64,000 nt of DNA. Source: Microbacterium sp. MYb54. GTDB taxonomy: Bacteria; Actinomycetota; Actinomycetes; Actinomycetales; Microbacteriaceae. The notes below the pieces were generated by a model. It was given only the letters and a program-made list of their open reading frames with translations, was not told where the DNA came from and did not search any database. Made by a program: the position numbers and the translations under genes. Every line of letters starts with the position of its first letter. The stretch's first letter is position 1. The stretch spans positions 1 through 64,000 of the forward strand of contig NZ_PCPA01000002.1 of NCBI RefSeq assembly GCF_002979515.1, read 5' to 3'. Shown here piece by piece: positions 44,371 through 53,449 of the stretch.

Positions 44371-45681
44371 ATGGACACGAACATCAGCACGAACACTCCC
44401 GTCACCGTCATCGGCCTCGGAGAGATGGGAACGGCGATAGCCGCAGCGCTCATCGAGCGCGGCCACCGCACCACCGTGTGGAACCGCACCGTGAGCAGAG
44501 CCGCACCACTGGTCGCGGTCGGTGCCGAGGCCGCTCCGACCGCCACGGCCGCAGTGGCCGCGAGCCCCCTCATCGTCGTGTGCCTGCTCGACGGTGCCGC
44601 CGTGGATGCCGTGCTCGGAACGATCGACGCGGACGTGCGCGGCAAGGTCCTGGTGAACGTCACCAGCGGCTCGCCTGCCGCAGCCCGACGCACCGCGGCG
44701 TGGGCGACGGCGCACGGCGCGAAGTACGTCGACGGAGGGATCATGGGAGACGTGTCACGCGTCGGCACACCCGACGTCCTGTTCTCCTTCAGCGGCGACC
44801 GCGACGGCTATGAGGCGCACCGCACAGTGCTGGAAGGACTCGGCACCATCGCGTACTACGGAGAAGACCCCGGATTCGCCGCCGTCGAGTTCCTCTCCCA
44901 GGTCGCGGTCGGGTATGAATTCCTCCTCGGTCTGCTGCACACATTCGCGCTGGTGAAGGCCGAAGGCGCCGACGTCGCCGCCTTCGCCGACCGCGTGGCG
45001 GGTTCGATCGGAGGTTACGTGCCGCTGGTGACGAGCTTCGGTGCCGCAGTGACGACCGGAGAGTACGGACCGGACCTGGGACCGCTGAGCGTGCAGGCGG
45101 CGCTGATGGACGACCTGATCAGCCATCGCGAATCGCTCGACATCGACACCCTGCGCATGCGGGAGGTCAAGCGGCTGATGGATCGGCGGATCTCCGACGG
45201 GCACGGCGACCAGGGATTCTCCAGCCTGTTCGAGTTGCTGAGCGAATCACGACCAGACCGACGAGCTGGAGACAGCGCGATCCCCTTCGGCCCTCAGCTC
45301 ATCGGTCAGACGGAGAAGGCACTGAACGCGCTTCTTCAGACCGTCCTCTCCGGCCGTGATCTCACGGAACGCGAGTGGGTGTCGCTGCGACTCGCCTCGC
45401 AGCTCGACGAAGGCGGCGACCTCGACACCTTCGTCGCCGGCCGCCTCCACGATCCGGATGTCGGGCTGCTCCTCGCGTCGCTGCGGGATCGCGGACTCAT
45501 CGCCGGCTCCGGTCTCACCGCCGAGGGCACGACCTTGGTCGCGGAGATCGGACAGGAGATCGCCGATCTCACCGGCGCGATCTGGAAGGGCCTCGACGAG
45601 CAAGAGACCGAAGCCGCGACACGAGTCCTGAACCGGGTCCTGGACGAAGCCCGGCTGCTCCTGCGCGGATCGACCGCCTGA
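44371..45681 (+). CDS. NAD(P)-binding reductase fused to a MarR-like winged helix
   Basis: 436 residues, two modules. Residues 10-290 are a 6-phosphogluconate-dehydrogenase/imine-reductase-like enzyme: VTVIGLGEMGTAIAAALIERGH (GxGxxG), VWNRT, VVCLLDGAAVDAVL, VNVTSGSP, YVDGGIMGD, and a helical dimer domain. Residues about 300-436 read as a MarR domain: LNALLQTVLSGRDLTEREWVSL, then VGLLLASLRDRGLI and LTAEGTTLVAEIGQEI. A redox enzyme joined to a DNA-binding-type module is unusual. In the SoxR-controlled operon after the MFS pump. It may reduce an imine-type toxin and report on it. Confidence 0.82.
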   Translation: MDTNISTNTPVTVIGLGEMGTAIAAALIERGHRTTVWNRTVSRAAPLVAVGAEAAPTATAAVAASPLIVVCLLDGAAVDAVLGTIDADVRGKVLVNVTSGSPAAARRTAAWATAHGAKYVDGGIMGDVSRVGTPDVLFSFSGDRDGYEAHRTVLEGLGTIAYYGEDPGFAAVEFLSQVAVGYEFLLGLLHTFALVKAEGADVAAFADRVAGSIGGYVPLVTSFGAAVTTGEYGPDLGPLSVQAALMDDLISHRESLDIDTLRMREVKRLMDRRISDGHGDQGFSSLFELLSESRPDRRAGDSAIPFGPQLIGQTEKALNALLQTVLSGRDLTEREWVSLRLASQLDEGGDLDTFVAGRLHDPDVGLLLASLRDRGLIAGSGLTAEGTTLVAEIGQEIADLTGAIWKGLDEQETEAATRVLNRVLDEARLLLRGSTA

Positions 45682-45726
45682 CCCCGGCCGCAGCGGAGGA
45701 TTCGCCGTCGGACGTAGGCTGGATCG

Positions 45727-46758
45727 GTGGCGGATTCCCGGGGAAGAGTGTGGACCGGCGTCCTGCGCGTCGAGCCGCACCGCGGCGATCACAGGGTGGC
45801 GCTGCGCGCAGCGATCAGCGTGGCGGTGCCGCTCCTCGTGCTGTGGATGCTGGGGCGCCTCGACCTGAGCATCTATGCGAGCTTCGGCGCCTTCGCCGCG
45901 CTCTACGGGCGTCACGACGTGTTCCGCGATCGCATCCGGATGCAGGCGAGCGCCGGAGGGGTCATCCTCGCCTCGATGCTCGTCGGCACGGCCCTCTCGG
46001 TCGTCTCCGCTCCCGCCGCGATCAGCATCATCGTCGTCGCGGTCATCGCCTCCGGGGTCACCCTGCTCGCCTACACGATGCGCTGGCATCCGCCGGGCCC
46101 GCTGTTCCCGGTGTTCGCTGTCGGTGCGTGCGCGACCATCCCGGCGACCGCCGCCTCGTTCGGCGACGTGCTCCTGGTCGGCGGTCCGAGTGTGCTCTTC
46201 GGGCTGGCCATCACCGCGCTCATCGGGATCTTCACGCGCAGCACCGACGACGTGCCGCCGAGGAGCCTGCAGCCCGTGGGGCCGATCGCCTGGGAGATGG
46301 CGGTCTCGGTGGGCATCGCGATCGTGGGCGCCGGTGTCGCAGGCCTGCTGATCATGGATTCGCACTGGTACTGGGCGGCCGTCGGTGCGGTCGCCGCCGT
46401 CAGCGGGCCGCAGCTCAACGCCCGGGTGATCCGCGGCATCCAGCGCCTCATCGGCACCCTGCTCGGTGTGCTCGTCGCCGCAGGCATCCTCGCGATCGAC
46501 CTGCCACCACTCGCCGTCATCGCCCTGGTGGTTCTGCTACAGGCCGCCGCCGAACTTTTCGTCGGCCGCAACTACGGCATCGCGATGGTGTTCATCACCC
46601 CGCTCGCCCTGCTCATGGTGCACCTCGCCGCGCCCACGCCCGTCGACATGCTCCTACAGGACCGTGCGATCGAGACCGTGATCGGCGTGGCCATCGGCAC
46701 TCTCGTCGCCGTCGCATCGGCCGCACTCCGGCGTCGACAGGTCACGAAAGGCGCCTGA
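45727..46758 (+). CDS. FUSC-family membrane protein
   Basis: 343 residues. About eight to ten helices in two halves (HRVALRAAISVAVPLLVLWMLG; later WYWAAVGAVAAVSGPQLNARVIRGIQRLIGTLLG). The second half has the FUSC_2 pattern seen in aromatic-acid and fusaric-acid exporters. GTG start with TAGGCT six bases upstream and no Shine-Dalgarno suggests a leaderless message. Role in efflux is likely but the substrate is unknown. Confidence 0.82.
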   Translation: MADSRGRVWTGVLRVEPHRGDHRVALRAAISVAVPLLVLWMLGRLDLSIYASFGAFAALYGRHDVFRDRIRMQASAGGVILASMLVGTALSVVSAPAAISIIVVAVIASGVTLLAYTMRWHPPGPLFPVFAVGACATIPATAASFGDVLLVGGPSVLFGLAITALIGIFTRSTDDVPPRSLQPVGPIAWEMAVSVGIAIVGAGVAGLLIMDSHWYWAAVGAVAAVSGPQLNARVIRGIQRLIGTLLGVLVAAGILAIDLPPLAVIALVVLLQAAAELFVGRNYGIAMVFITPLALLMVHLAAPTPVDMLLQDRAIETVIGVAIGTLVAVASAALRRRQVTKGA

Positions 46759-46767
46759 CCTCAGGCG
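46752..46767. terminator. Short bidirectional hairpin at converging gene ends
   Basis: CGCCTGA-CC-TCAGGCG, perfect 7-bp arms, includes the FUSC gene's TGA and lies seven bases before the end of the minus-strand gene at 46775. Confidence 0.55.
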
Positions 46768-46774
46768 GGCGCAG

Positions 46775-47269
46775 TCAGAGCGTCGGCGCGAAAGCGATCA
46801 CTGCCGCGGCGGATTCAGCGCCGGCGAACGGGAAGGTCGTGGTGTTCAACAGGTACACGCCGACGACGATCGCCGCGACGAGAAGCAGGAACAGGAACGC
46901 GAAGATCACGATCGTGAGCACGCGGTAGCCCCCGGATGTCGGCACCTCGGGCGCGACCGACGGCAGCGCCCAGTCGTCTGCCACGGCTGCGGGCGGCTCG
47001 CCCTCGAGGATGGCAGGAGTCGGGCGCACCCGGTCGGAACCGCGGCGCGTCGAGGGAGGAGGCGGCGGGATCACCGCGTCGGCGGGCGGAATCTCCGACG
47101 GCGGCGGAGTCAGCAGACCCTCCGGAATCGGGATCTCGGGCGGAGGAGGCGGGATCACGACGTCGGCGGGCGGAATCACCGGCGCATCCGGGATCACGGT
47201 CTCGTCGGGGACCACGGTCTCCTCGGGGACGACCGGTTCCTGCGGGGACGTGCCGCTGACATCGCTCAT
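46775..47269 (-). CDS. Proline-rich single-pass membrane protein
   Basis: 164 residues, no known family. Residues 8-95 are Pro/Val/Ile/Glu-rich with repeated VIPPADVVIPPPPPEIP-like units. Near residue 125 one transmembrane helix (VLTIVIFAFLFLLLVAAIVVGVYLL region) is followed by a short extracellular tail. ATG 47269 follows GGAGG and lies one base after the dcd stop, so it is co-translated with dcd. A longer start at 47293 lacks a ribosome site. Confidence 0.7.
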   Translation of the reverse strand: MSDVSGTSPQEPVVPEETVVPDETVIPDAPVIPPADVVIPPPPPEIPIPEGLLTPPPSEIPPADAVIPPPPPSTRRGSDRVRPTPAILEGEPPAAVADDWALPSVAPEVPTSGGYRVLTIVIFAFLFLLLVAAIVVGVYLLNTTTFPFAGAESAAAVIAFAPTL

Positions 47270-47270
47270 C

Positions 47271-47876
47271 TCAGCCTCCGACTGCTCCGACATCGGTGGT
47301 GCCGACGTCTGTTCGATGGAAGTTCTGGAACGACCGGGAGGCCGTCGGTCCGCGCTGCCCCTGGTACCGGTTCCCGTAAGGGCCCGAGCCATAGGGGTTC
47401 TCCGCCGGCGAGCTGAGGCGGAAGAAGCAGAGCTGTCCGATCTTCATCCCCGGCCACAGCTTGATGGGCAGAGTCGCGACGTTCGCCAGCTCGAGCGTCA
47501 CGTGCCCGGTGAAGCCCGGGTCGATGAACCCCGCCGTCGAGTGGGTGATGAGCCCGAGGCGCCCGAGCGACGACTTGCCCTCGAGGCGCGCGGCGACATC
47601 GTCGGGGAGTGCGACCTGCTCGAACGTCGCCCCCAAGGCGAACTCGCCGGGGTGCAGGATGAACGGCTCGTCGGGGTCGACCTCGATCAGGCGGGTGAGC
47701 TCGGGCTGGTCAACCGACGGATCGATGAAGGGATACTTGTGGTTGTCGAAGAGACGGAAGTAGCGATCCAGGCGCACGTCGATGCTCGACGGCTGGATCA
47801 TCCCCTCTTCGCGCGGTTCGAGGCCGATGCGGCCGGATGCGAGTTCTGCCTTGATGTCGCGGTCGCTGAGAAGCAC
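47271..47876 (-). CDS. dcd: dCTP deaminase
   Basis: 201 residues. It converts dCTP to dUTP (or dUMP in the bifunctional actinobacterial type) for thymidylate supply. [10 protein letters not shown] opens the family. [34 protein letters not shown] holds the catalytic Glu and nucleotide-binding loop (start near residue 106), and the C-terminus [10 protein letters not shown] closes the trimer site. GTG start at 47876; TAGGCT (47888-47883 on the minus strand) is six bases upstream, so probably leaderless. Confidence 0.95.
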   Translation of the reverse strand: MLLSDRDIKAELASGRIGLEPREEGMIQPSSIDVRLDRYFRLFDNHKYPFIDPSVDQPELTRLIEVDPDEPFILHPGEFALGATFEQVALPDDVAARLEGKSSLGRLGLITHSTAGFIDPGFTGHVTLELANVATLPIKLWPGMKIGQLCFFRLSSPAENPYGSGPYGNRYQGQRGPTASRSFQNFHRTDVGTTDVGAVGG

Positions 47877-47919
47877 GGGTTCAGCCTAGTTGCCGTGCCG
47901 GCTCTTAGCCCCTCCTGCT

Positions 47920-47948
47920 TTGGCCATCGGGGGTGAGGCAGGTAGGCT
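47920..47948 (+). promoter_or_regulatory. tRNA-Gly promoter
   Basis: TTGGCC (47920-47925) and TAGGCT (47943-47948) with a 17-bp spacer, about 32 bp upstream of the mature tRNA. Confidence 0.6.
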
Positions 47949-47979
47949 GGCGTTCGCCTGCTCCTCGGATGCGGGTACG

Positions 47980-48053
47980 GGGCTGTAGTTCAATGGCAGA
48001 ACTTCTGCTTCCCAAGCAGATAGCGCGGGTTCGATTCCCGTCAGCCCCTCCAC
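47980..48053 (+). tRNA. tRNA-Gly (CCC), CCA encoded
   Basis: Acceptor arms GGGGCTG / CAGCCCC pair perfectly (7 bp). D arm GTTC/GAAC, anticodon stem TCTGC/GCAGA with loop TTCCCAA (anticodon CCC) and T arm CGGG-TTCGATT-CCCG follow in order. CCA follows the discriminator T at 48051-48053. It reads GGG codons. It marks the left border of the atypical 48.1-62.3 kb region; no repeat of its 3' end was seen by eye on the far side. Confidence 0.97.
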
Positions 48054-48101
48054 AGAGGAATCGGCACACGAGGTGAGTCCCGGAACGTCGAGACTTCGAG
48101 A

Positions 48102-49355
48102 TCAAGCCTTCGACGTCGCATCGTATCGACACCGAAAGTCGCTGACGAACATGGCGAGGGCTGCGGCGACCAGGAGCGAACCGACGATCCAGAGCATCAC
48201 CCGATCGTCGACGACAACTCCGTCATGGCTGCACACTCTAAGCGTCTGCATCACCCGCACCGAGTCGTCCGCGTGGCTTTCGAGTGTCGCATCCGTGCAG
48301 GCGTCAAGCCCCAGCGAGGGCGCCGGTCCGAGCATGTCGCGCATGATGCTCCGTGGGCCGAGGTCGAATCGGGTCAGTCCGAACAGCACAGCGAACAGAA
48401 GTACTGGGGCGACGATCCGACGAAGGACGAGGTTGCGGGCGTCTCGGCACAGCGCGGCAGCGGCGACGATGATCCCGAATCCGTAGCCCGCGATTGCGCC
48501 CGCGGCCGGGACATCGATGAGCAGTTGCGGCGAGAGCACCGCCTCGGCACCGCTCGGTGTCGAGTACGTGCCGGGCATGATTCGCATGACGACCGGGAGC
48601 AGCGCACCGGCGATGAAGCCCGCCGCCGTGCCGTATCCCGTCCATACCGCAACGACTCCGAATACACGCTTCATGTCAAGGTCGATGAGCAGCACCTTCG
48701 CGTACACCGCAAGCGCCGCGATGACCATGACGATGATCATCGCGACGGTCATCCAGGATGCGGTGGCCAACGCGTTGTACCCGACCACGATGCCCATCAC
48801 TCGCCGCTCGAGTGCAGTGCCCTTGTTCATCACGGCGGTGAAGGCCACCGCCATGAGGACGGGAATGAGGAGGAGGCTCAAGAGATAGCCTCGCATCACG
48901 GCTCCGGGAGCCATCAGGCGCTCCAGCGCCAGGAACCCGAGTTGAATCTCCCTCGGCCCGCGGGGCGCGATCGTTTCGTACCCCCGACCTACAGCCAGGA
49001 GACCCCGTCGGAGTTCCTCGGCGATCCGATCCATCACAAACCGTCCGAACGACGGCGCTTCAGACGCGGAAAAAGCCCGCAGAGCTCTGGCCGCCGCCCC
49101 TGCCACCCCTGCTGCCCCGAGACAGCACCACAGAAGCCAGAACCGAAGCCCGGCGATGACGGCGTCGACAGGTTGCGCGCCCAACGCCGCGGAGATCATG
49201 AGCATTGCGCCGGCAAACCACCCTGCGCACTCCGCGCTCACTCGAACGACGGCGAGCCAATGAGTCTTCTCGGATCTGTTGCTTCGCGCCCATTTGGTCA
49301 GCCGCCAGCATCCGATGAGGAACAGGATGATTCCGGCAACGACAAATATGATCAC
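48102..49355 (-). CDS. Polytopic membrane protein of unknown function
   Basis: 417 residues with about ten hydrophobic helices (first IIFVVAGIILFLIGCWRLT; last VMLWIVGSLLVAAALAMFVSDF). A cytoplasmic loop near 95-145 (MDRIAEELRRGLLAVGRGYE) and an extracytoplasmic segment with two Cys (LGLDACTDATLE and LRVCSHDG) near 355-390 could form a disulfide. No recognised domain. GTG start with GGAGG close upstream. It lies between the tRNA and the GMC oxidoreductase, same strand as the cyclitol cluster, with 43 bases to its neighbour. Confidence 0.7.
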   Translation of the reverse strand: MIIFVVAGIILFLIGCWRLTKWARSNRSEKTHWLAVVRVSAECAGWFAGAMLMISAALGAQPVDAVIAGLRFWLLWCCLGAAGVAGAAARALRAFSASEAPSFGRFVMDRIAEELRRGLLAVGRGYETIAPRGPREIQLGFLALERLMAPGAVMRGYLLSLLLIPVLMAVAFTAVMNKGTALERRVMGIVVGYNALATASWMTVAMIIVMVIAALAVYAKVLLIDLDMKRVFGVVAVWTGYGTAAGFIAGALLPVVMRIMPGTYSTPSGAEAVLSPQLLIDVPAAGAIAGYGFGIIVAAAALCRDARNLVLRRIVAPVLLFAVLFGLTRFDLGPRSIMRDMLGPAPSLGLDACTDATLESHADDSVRVMQTLRVCSHDGVVVDDRVMLWIVGSLLVAAALAMFVSDFRCRYDATSKA

Positions 49356-49398
49356 GCCTCCACAGATGGACTCGCACGCCCCGCAGTCGCCAGGGGGC

Positions 49399-50892
49399 TC
49401 AGCTGGATGTGATCAGATCTGCAATCCTGGCAGCAACGGCGATGGTGGTAAGGTTCGTGTTCGCCCGCGGTATCACCGGGATGAGCGAGGCGTCTCCGAC
49501 GTACACATTAGTGAGCCCGTGAACCTTGCCGTCGATTCCGACGACGGACATGGGGTCATTCTCAGATCCCATGCTGCAGGTCCCGACGGGGTGCCAGTAT
49601 CCGGCCTGCGTCTGCCCGACCGCATCCCGCTGCGCCGATGTCCAAGGATTCAGCGTCGCCAGCTTCCGCACGTGCGGCGCGGAGACGAGATCGTGGACGA
49701 CGTCGACACCGTCGAGAGCAACGCGACGGTCATAGCCGTCGGGATCACTGAAGTATCGAGGATCGACGATCGGAGTGTCGGACGGATCGAGCGATCGCGC
49801 TCTGACCACGCCCCTCGAGCGGGGCGTCAACATGAAGACGTGAATCGAGACTTCCAGCGGACCGACGAATTGCCCGAGCTCGTCCTCGGCTGGCCCAGCG
49901 GTCGGCACGATGTGCAAGTCCCAGTAGTCGTCGTCTGCCAAGCTCGATCGGACCTTCAGAAGACTCTGCGGTACGTACACTTCGTGGTCGGGCAGCACGT
50001 GATCGGGAGTTGGCTCGAGCGGGACCTGGACCTTCGGATGGTCGACGAGATTCTCACCAACGCCAGGAAGTGAGAGGACGGTGTTCGCGCCGAGTTGCTT
50101 CAGCACATTCTCAGGCCCGATTCCGCTGCGCATGAGCAGCGGGGGATTGCCATAGGCGCCGGCGGCGAGTACGACGGTCCCGGCCGCGATTCGTTTGATC
50201 TGCTCGTCCTGAATGATCTCCACGCCGACCGCCCGGTCGCCTTCGATGACGACCCGGACGACCAGGGTGTCCGCGACGACGCGCAGGTTCGGGCGGACGC
50301 GGGCGGGATCGAGGTATGCGAATGCTGCGTTCCAACGGGTGTGCCCGATCGCGTTCAAGGGAACCCAGCCCGCGCCTTCGACAGCATCCTCGGCGTTGAC
50401 GTCGTCGAGTGGCGAGAATCCGACGTGCTCGGCACCGGCGACGATTGCCCGGTGCCATTCGCTCCGATCGGCATCAGGCACCCCGCGGACTCGCATGTCA
50501 CTCATCGCACGTTCGAAGTATGGCGCGAGCGCGGAGTAGTCCCATGCACCGTCAGAGTAAGGGCGCCACGCGTCGAAGTCGGGCCTGGCACCGATCAGCG
50601 CCCAGCACGCGTTGCTCACCGATGACCCCCCGATCACACGACCGCGCGAGTAGTGCGGCGGAAATCCCGGGTCCCAGTCATGACTGCGCGCCGGTGAACG
50701 GCAGTCGAGAAGATCAGCTGGCCACCCCGCCGGATCATACGGGCCGTAGTCAGGACCGGCTTCGAGCAGCAGCACGCTGCGGCTGGGGTCTTGGCTGAGA
50801 CGGGACGCAAGCACGCAACCGGCCGCGCCTCCCCCGACGACTACGACGTCGGCCTGGAGCTCTGGCATCGTTTCTCCATTCTTGTCACTCAT
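49399..50892 (-). CDS. GMC-family FAD oxidoreductase (choline dehydrogenase-like)
   Basis: About 497 residues. The N-terminal FAD motif is ADVVVVGGGAAGCVLASRLS, with LLLEAGPDYGP and SRGRVIGGSSVSNACW (GMC signature 1) and later VVLAAGAYGNPPLLMRSGIG (signature 2). The C-terminal HPVGTCSMG carries the active-site His, followed by NTNLTTIAVAARIADLI. GMC enzymes oxidise alcohols of sugars, cyclitols and choline. ATG 50892 overlaps the MFS stop (ATGA); ATG 50868 after GGAG is the alternative. The coupling ties it to transporter and operator A of the cyclitol regulon, so it may oxidise a ring hydroxyl. Confidence 0.88.
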   Translation of the reverse strand: MSDKNGETMPELQADVVVVGGGAAGCVLASRLSQDPSRSVLLLEAGPDYGPYDPAGWPADLLDCRSPARSHDWDPGFPPHYSRGRVIGGSSVSNACWALIGARPDFDAWRPYSDGAWDYSALAPYFERAMSDMRVRGVPDADRSEWHRAIVAGAEHVGFSPLDDVNAEDAVEGAGWVPLNAIGHTRWNAAFAYLDPARVRPNLRVVADTLVVRVVIEGDRAVGVEIIQDEQIKRIAAGTVVLAAGAYGNPPLLMRSGIGPENVLKQLGANTVLSLPGVGENLVDHPKVQVPLEPTPDHVLPDHEVYVPQSLLKVRSSLADDDYWDLHIVPTAGPAEDELGQFVGPLEVSIHVFMLTPRSRGVVRARSLDPSDTPIVDPRYFSDPDGYDRRVALDGVDVVHDLVSAPHVRKLATLNPWTSAQRDAVGQTQAGYWHPVGTCSMGSENDPMSVVGIDGKVHGLTNVYVGDASLIPVIPRANTNLTTIAVAARIADLITSS

Positions 50893-52121
50893 GCGACACC
50901 GCTCTGTTCTTCTCGGGCCTGCGCCTCTCGTCGGCGAGCCCGCAGTCCACCCCAGAGCAGGAGGACACCGGCAACTATCAGGACCGGCTCGATCGCGAAT
51001 GCAACGAACAGACCGAACTGGTCGGCGAGACCGCCGAGCACGAAGGGCGAGGCTGCGGCAACGAGCCCGACGACCAACTGCGAACGGGCGTTGGCCTGAT
51101 CTTCTTGTCCTGGCGCCGCATCCAGCGCGAGCGCGAGCGCGAGCGGGTAGAGGTTGGCCACCCCTATCCCGCACACGAACAGTCCGACGATGGCAACGAG
51201 GGGTTCGTCGGTCATCCAGAACAGAACAAAGCTGGCGGCCGTGACGAGGAGCGATCCGTACAGCAGCGGGACCGTGTTGCCGACGCGCCGCGTCATGACG
51301 GCACCAGCCATACGACCGATGAGAATGCCAAGGAAGTTGGCACCGAGAGCGGCGCTCGCGGCAGCCGCCGACATGCCGGTCGCCATGAGCACCTGCGGGC
51401 CGAAGTACACCAAGCAGAACTCGATCGCCGAACTAAACGCCATGAGCACTGCGAACATCCAGCATGCGGCGGGGAGCCGCCGAGAACGCGTGCCGGGCAT
51501 CCTCTGCGGGCGCCTCCGGTAGTTGAGCTTTCGGTACCGCAGGAACAGCAGCGCCAGGACCAACACGGGGAATGCGAACGTCGCACGCCAGCCCAGCGCC
51601 GTGATCGCGAGGGCCCCGAGCACTAGCGGAGCGAAGACGGCAGACGCGCCTGCGCCGATGTTGGCCTCTGTCAGTGCCTGATCGCGACGCGGCCCATGCT
51701 GGTCGGACAAAACTGCCTGAATGACTGCGAGGAGCATCGTGCCCGCAAGGCCGAACAGCACCGTGCCAACGAGGGTGGCCGGCACCCCTCGGGTGAGCGT
51801 GAATATCGCTGCACCTAACGTCGCTCCTGCCGCCGAGGTCCACAGCAGCGCACCACGGGTCAAGAGCCGAGCAGCCCACGTGAACGTGGCTCCGGCGAGT
51901 GCGGCGCCGAGCGACCAGAACACAGAGTAGAGGCCGAGCAGAGTATAGGAGAACCCGAGTTCCTCCCGCAGTAGCGTGACCGCCGGTCCGAACGCATAGA
52001 GCCAGAATGTGTAGCACCCCAGGGCCGCATACGACAGGATGGTGGTTCCGTCTCGGACGAAGGCGCCGGGCGGCGCGACCGACGACGTCGCCGGCGGTGC
52101 CGACGGATGTTCTGGCTTCAT
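50889..52121 (-). CDS. MFS transporter of the cyclitol cluster (leftward)
   Basis: 410 residues, about twelve helices (TTILSYAALGCYTFWLYAFGPAVTLL start; AIEFCLVYFGPQVLMATGMS; VAIVGLFVCGIGVANLYPLALALALD). The last pattern is seen in sugar/drug MFS exporters. ATG 52121 follows AGGAG. An operator (52133-52148) overlaps its probable start site behind TACTGT. Divergent from a second MFS gene; the pair could serve import and export, or export of two products. Confidence 0.88.
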   Translation of the reverse strand: MKPEHPSAPPATSSVAPPGAFVRDGTTILSYAALGCYTFWLYAFGPAVTLLREELGFSYTLLGLYSVFWSLGAALAGATFTWAARLLTRGALLWTSAAGATLGAAIFTLTRGVPATLVGTVLFGLAGTMLLAVIQAVLSDQHGPRRDQALTEANIGAGASAVFAPLVLGALAITALGWRATFAFPVLVLALLFLRYRKLNYRRRPQRMPGTRSRRLPAACWMFAVLMAFSSAIEFCLVYFGPQVLMATGMSAAAASAALGANFLGILIGRMAGAVMTRRVGNTVPLLYGSLLVTAASFVLFWMTDEPLVAIVGLFVCGIGVANLYPLALALALDAAPGQEDQANARSQLVVGLVAAASPFVLGGLADQFGLFVAFAIEPVLIVAGVLLLWGGLRARRREAQAREEQSGVA

Positions 52122-52132
52122 CGATTCGCTCC

Positions 52133-52148
52133 TGTGTGTCGATACACA
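52133..52148. promoter_or_regulatory. Cluster operator A (LacI type)
   Basis: TGTGTGTCGATACACA, a CG-centred dyad pairing at six of seven positions per arm. It overlaps the predicted start region of the leftward MFS-GMC operon (-10 TACTGT on the minus strand at 52157-52152). Confidence 0.7.
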
Positions 52149-52220
52149 ACCACAGTATGTCCGACCTCGACCACGCGCGCCACTCATCGCGAACAGTCAC
52201 GAGCGCGCGTCTCGGAAATG

Positions 52221-52236
52221 CGTGTATCGTTACACA
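52221..52236. promoter_or_regulatory. Cluster operator B (LacI type)
   Basis: CGTGTATCGTTACACA shares the GTGTATCG/TACAC core with operators A and C. It ends one base before the ATG of the rightward MFS gene and contains its likely -10 box TATCGT (52225-52230), so bound repressor would block initiation directly. Confidence 0.7.
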
Positions 52237-52237
52237 A

Positions 52238-53446
52238 ATGAATCGGATCGATGCGAGGTCGTGGTCGAGTCTGGTGCTGTTGGGCTGCGCGGCGTTCGCC
52301 TACAACACATCGGAATCGTTCCCGGTAGGTCTTCTGCCAGAGATGTCGAGGGATCTAGGGGTCACGGAACCGCAGATCGGGTCACTGCTGACCTTGTATG
52401 CCGTGGTGGTCGCGGTGACGGTACTGCCGCTAGTCATCGCTGCATCTGGGATCGCTCGTCGCCGACTGATTCTGGTCACCATCGGCGTCCTGGTCGCGTC
52501 GAACCTCGCGATGGCGCTGGCTCCGACGTACGAGCTGGTGTTGGTGTCACGTCTTGTCTCAGCCACGACGCACGGAATCTTCTGGTCGATTGTCGCGCCT
52601 ACAGCTGCGATGCTCGTCGCCCGAGGACGCGAAGGCTTCGCAACGTCCGTGGCCTTCATGGGCAGCTCGCTCGCGATGGTGGCCGGAACCCCGCTCATGG
52701 CGGCGCTGGGCACGATGTGGGGCTGGCGCACTGCGGTCACGGTGCTGGCAGGAGTGGCGGCGCTTGCGTTCGTGGGTCTCGCGTTGGTGATGCCCAAGCT
52801 CGAGGTCGTTCGCGACGACCAGGCCCGCGGCCTTGCCGGATGGTTGCCCCTGCTGGTGTCGACAGTGAGCAACCGCGCACTACTGCGGCTGTGCGCGTTG
52901 ACGGTGCTGTTGGTGGTCACCTACTTCGCGGTTTACACCTATATCTCCCTCATCCTGGACCGCTCGGCCGATGTGTCGGGCCCAGGGCTCGCCGGGGTCC
53001 TGCTGGCGTACGGCATCGCCGGGCTGCTCGGAGTATGGATGATCGGCAAGTTCCTCGACGCCTCACCCCGCCGGTCTGCGCTCGTGACGATGTGGGTCCT
53101 CACCGTGGCGCTCGCCGGTATCGGTCTCTTCTCCTCCTGGGCCCCCGCTGGAGTGGTGGCCTCTGTCGTTTTGCTGGGAGCGGCCTTTGCAGCGACGCCG
53201 GTGTTCCTGCAAGCGAGCGTGTTGCGGGTCGCCCCGGAAACCAGCGATGTCGCGTCTTCGTTGTACGTGGTGGCGTTCCAGATCGGAATCGCCGGCGGAT
53301 CGCTCCTCGGAGGACTCGCCGTCGACGCCAGCCTGTTGGAAGCCGTTCCATGGATTGCTGCGGGAGCGGTGGCCGTCGCCGTGATCGTGCTCACGCTTCG
53401 GACCCGCACGTCGGCTCGAACCATGGAGGATGCCACAGCCGGGTGA
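52238..53446 (+). CDS. MFS transporter of the cyclitol cluster (rightward, DHA1-like)
   Basis: 402 residues, twelve helices. LLGCAAFAYNTSESFPVGLLPEM and VSRLVSATTHGIFWSIVAP match AraJ/SotB-type sugar or drug efflux carriers. It ends in a basic cytoplasmic tail. ATG 52238 has no Shine-Dalgarno and sits seven bases after TATCGT, so translation is probably leaderless. Operator B overlaps its promoter. Converges with the LacI gene, three bases apart. Export of the cluster's product is the simplest role. Confidence 0.88.
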   Translation: MNRIDARSWSSLVLLGCAAFAYNTSESFPVGLLPEMSRDLGVTEPQIGSLLTLYAVVVAVTVLPLVIAASGIARRRLILVTIGVLVASNLAMALAPTYELVLVSRLVSATTHGIFWSIVAPTAAMLVARGREGFATSVAFMGSSLAMVAGTPLMAALGTMWGWRTAVTVLAGVAALAFVGLALVMPKLEVVRDDQARGLAGWLPLLVSTVSNRALLRLCALTVLLVVTYFAVYTYISLILDRSADVSGPGLAGVLLAYGIAGLLGVWMIGKFLDASPRRSALVTMWVLTVALAGIGLFSSWAPAGVVASVVLLGAAFAATPVFLQASVLRVAPETSDVASSLYVVAFQIGIAGGSLLGGLAVDASLLEAVPWIAAGAVAVAVIVLTLRTRTSARTMEDATAG

Positions 53447-53449
53447 AAC

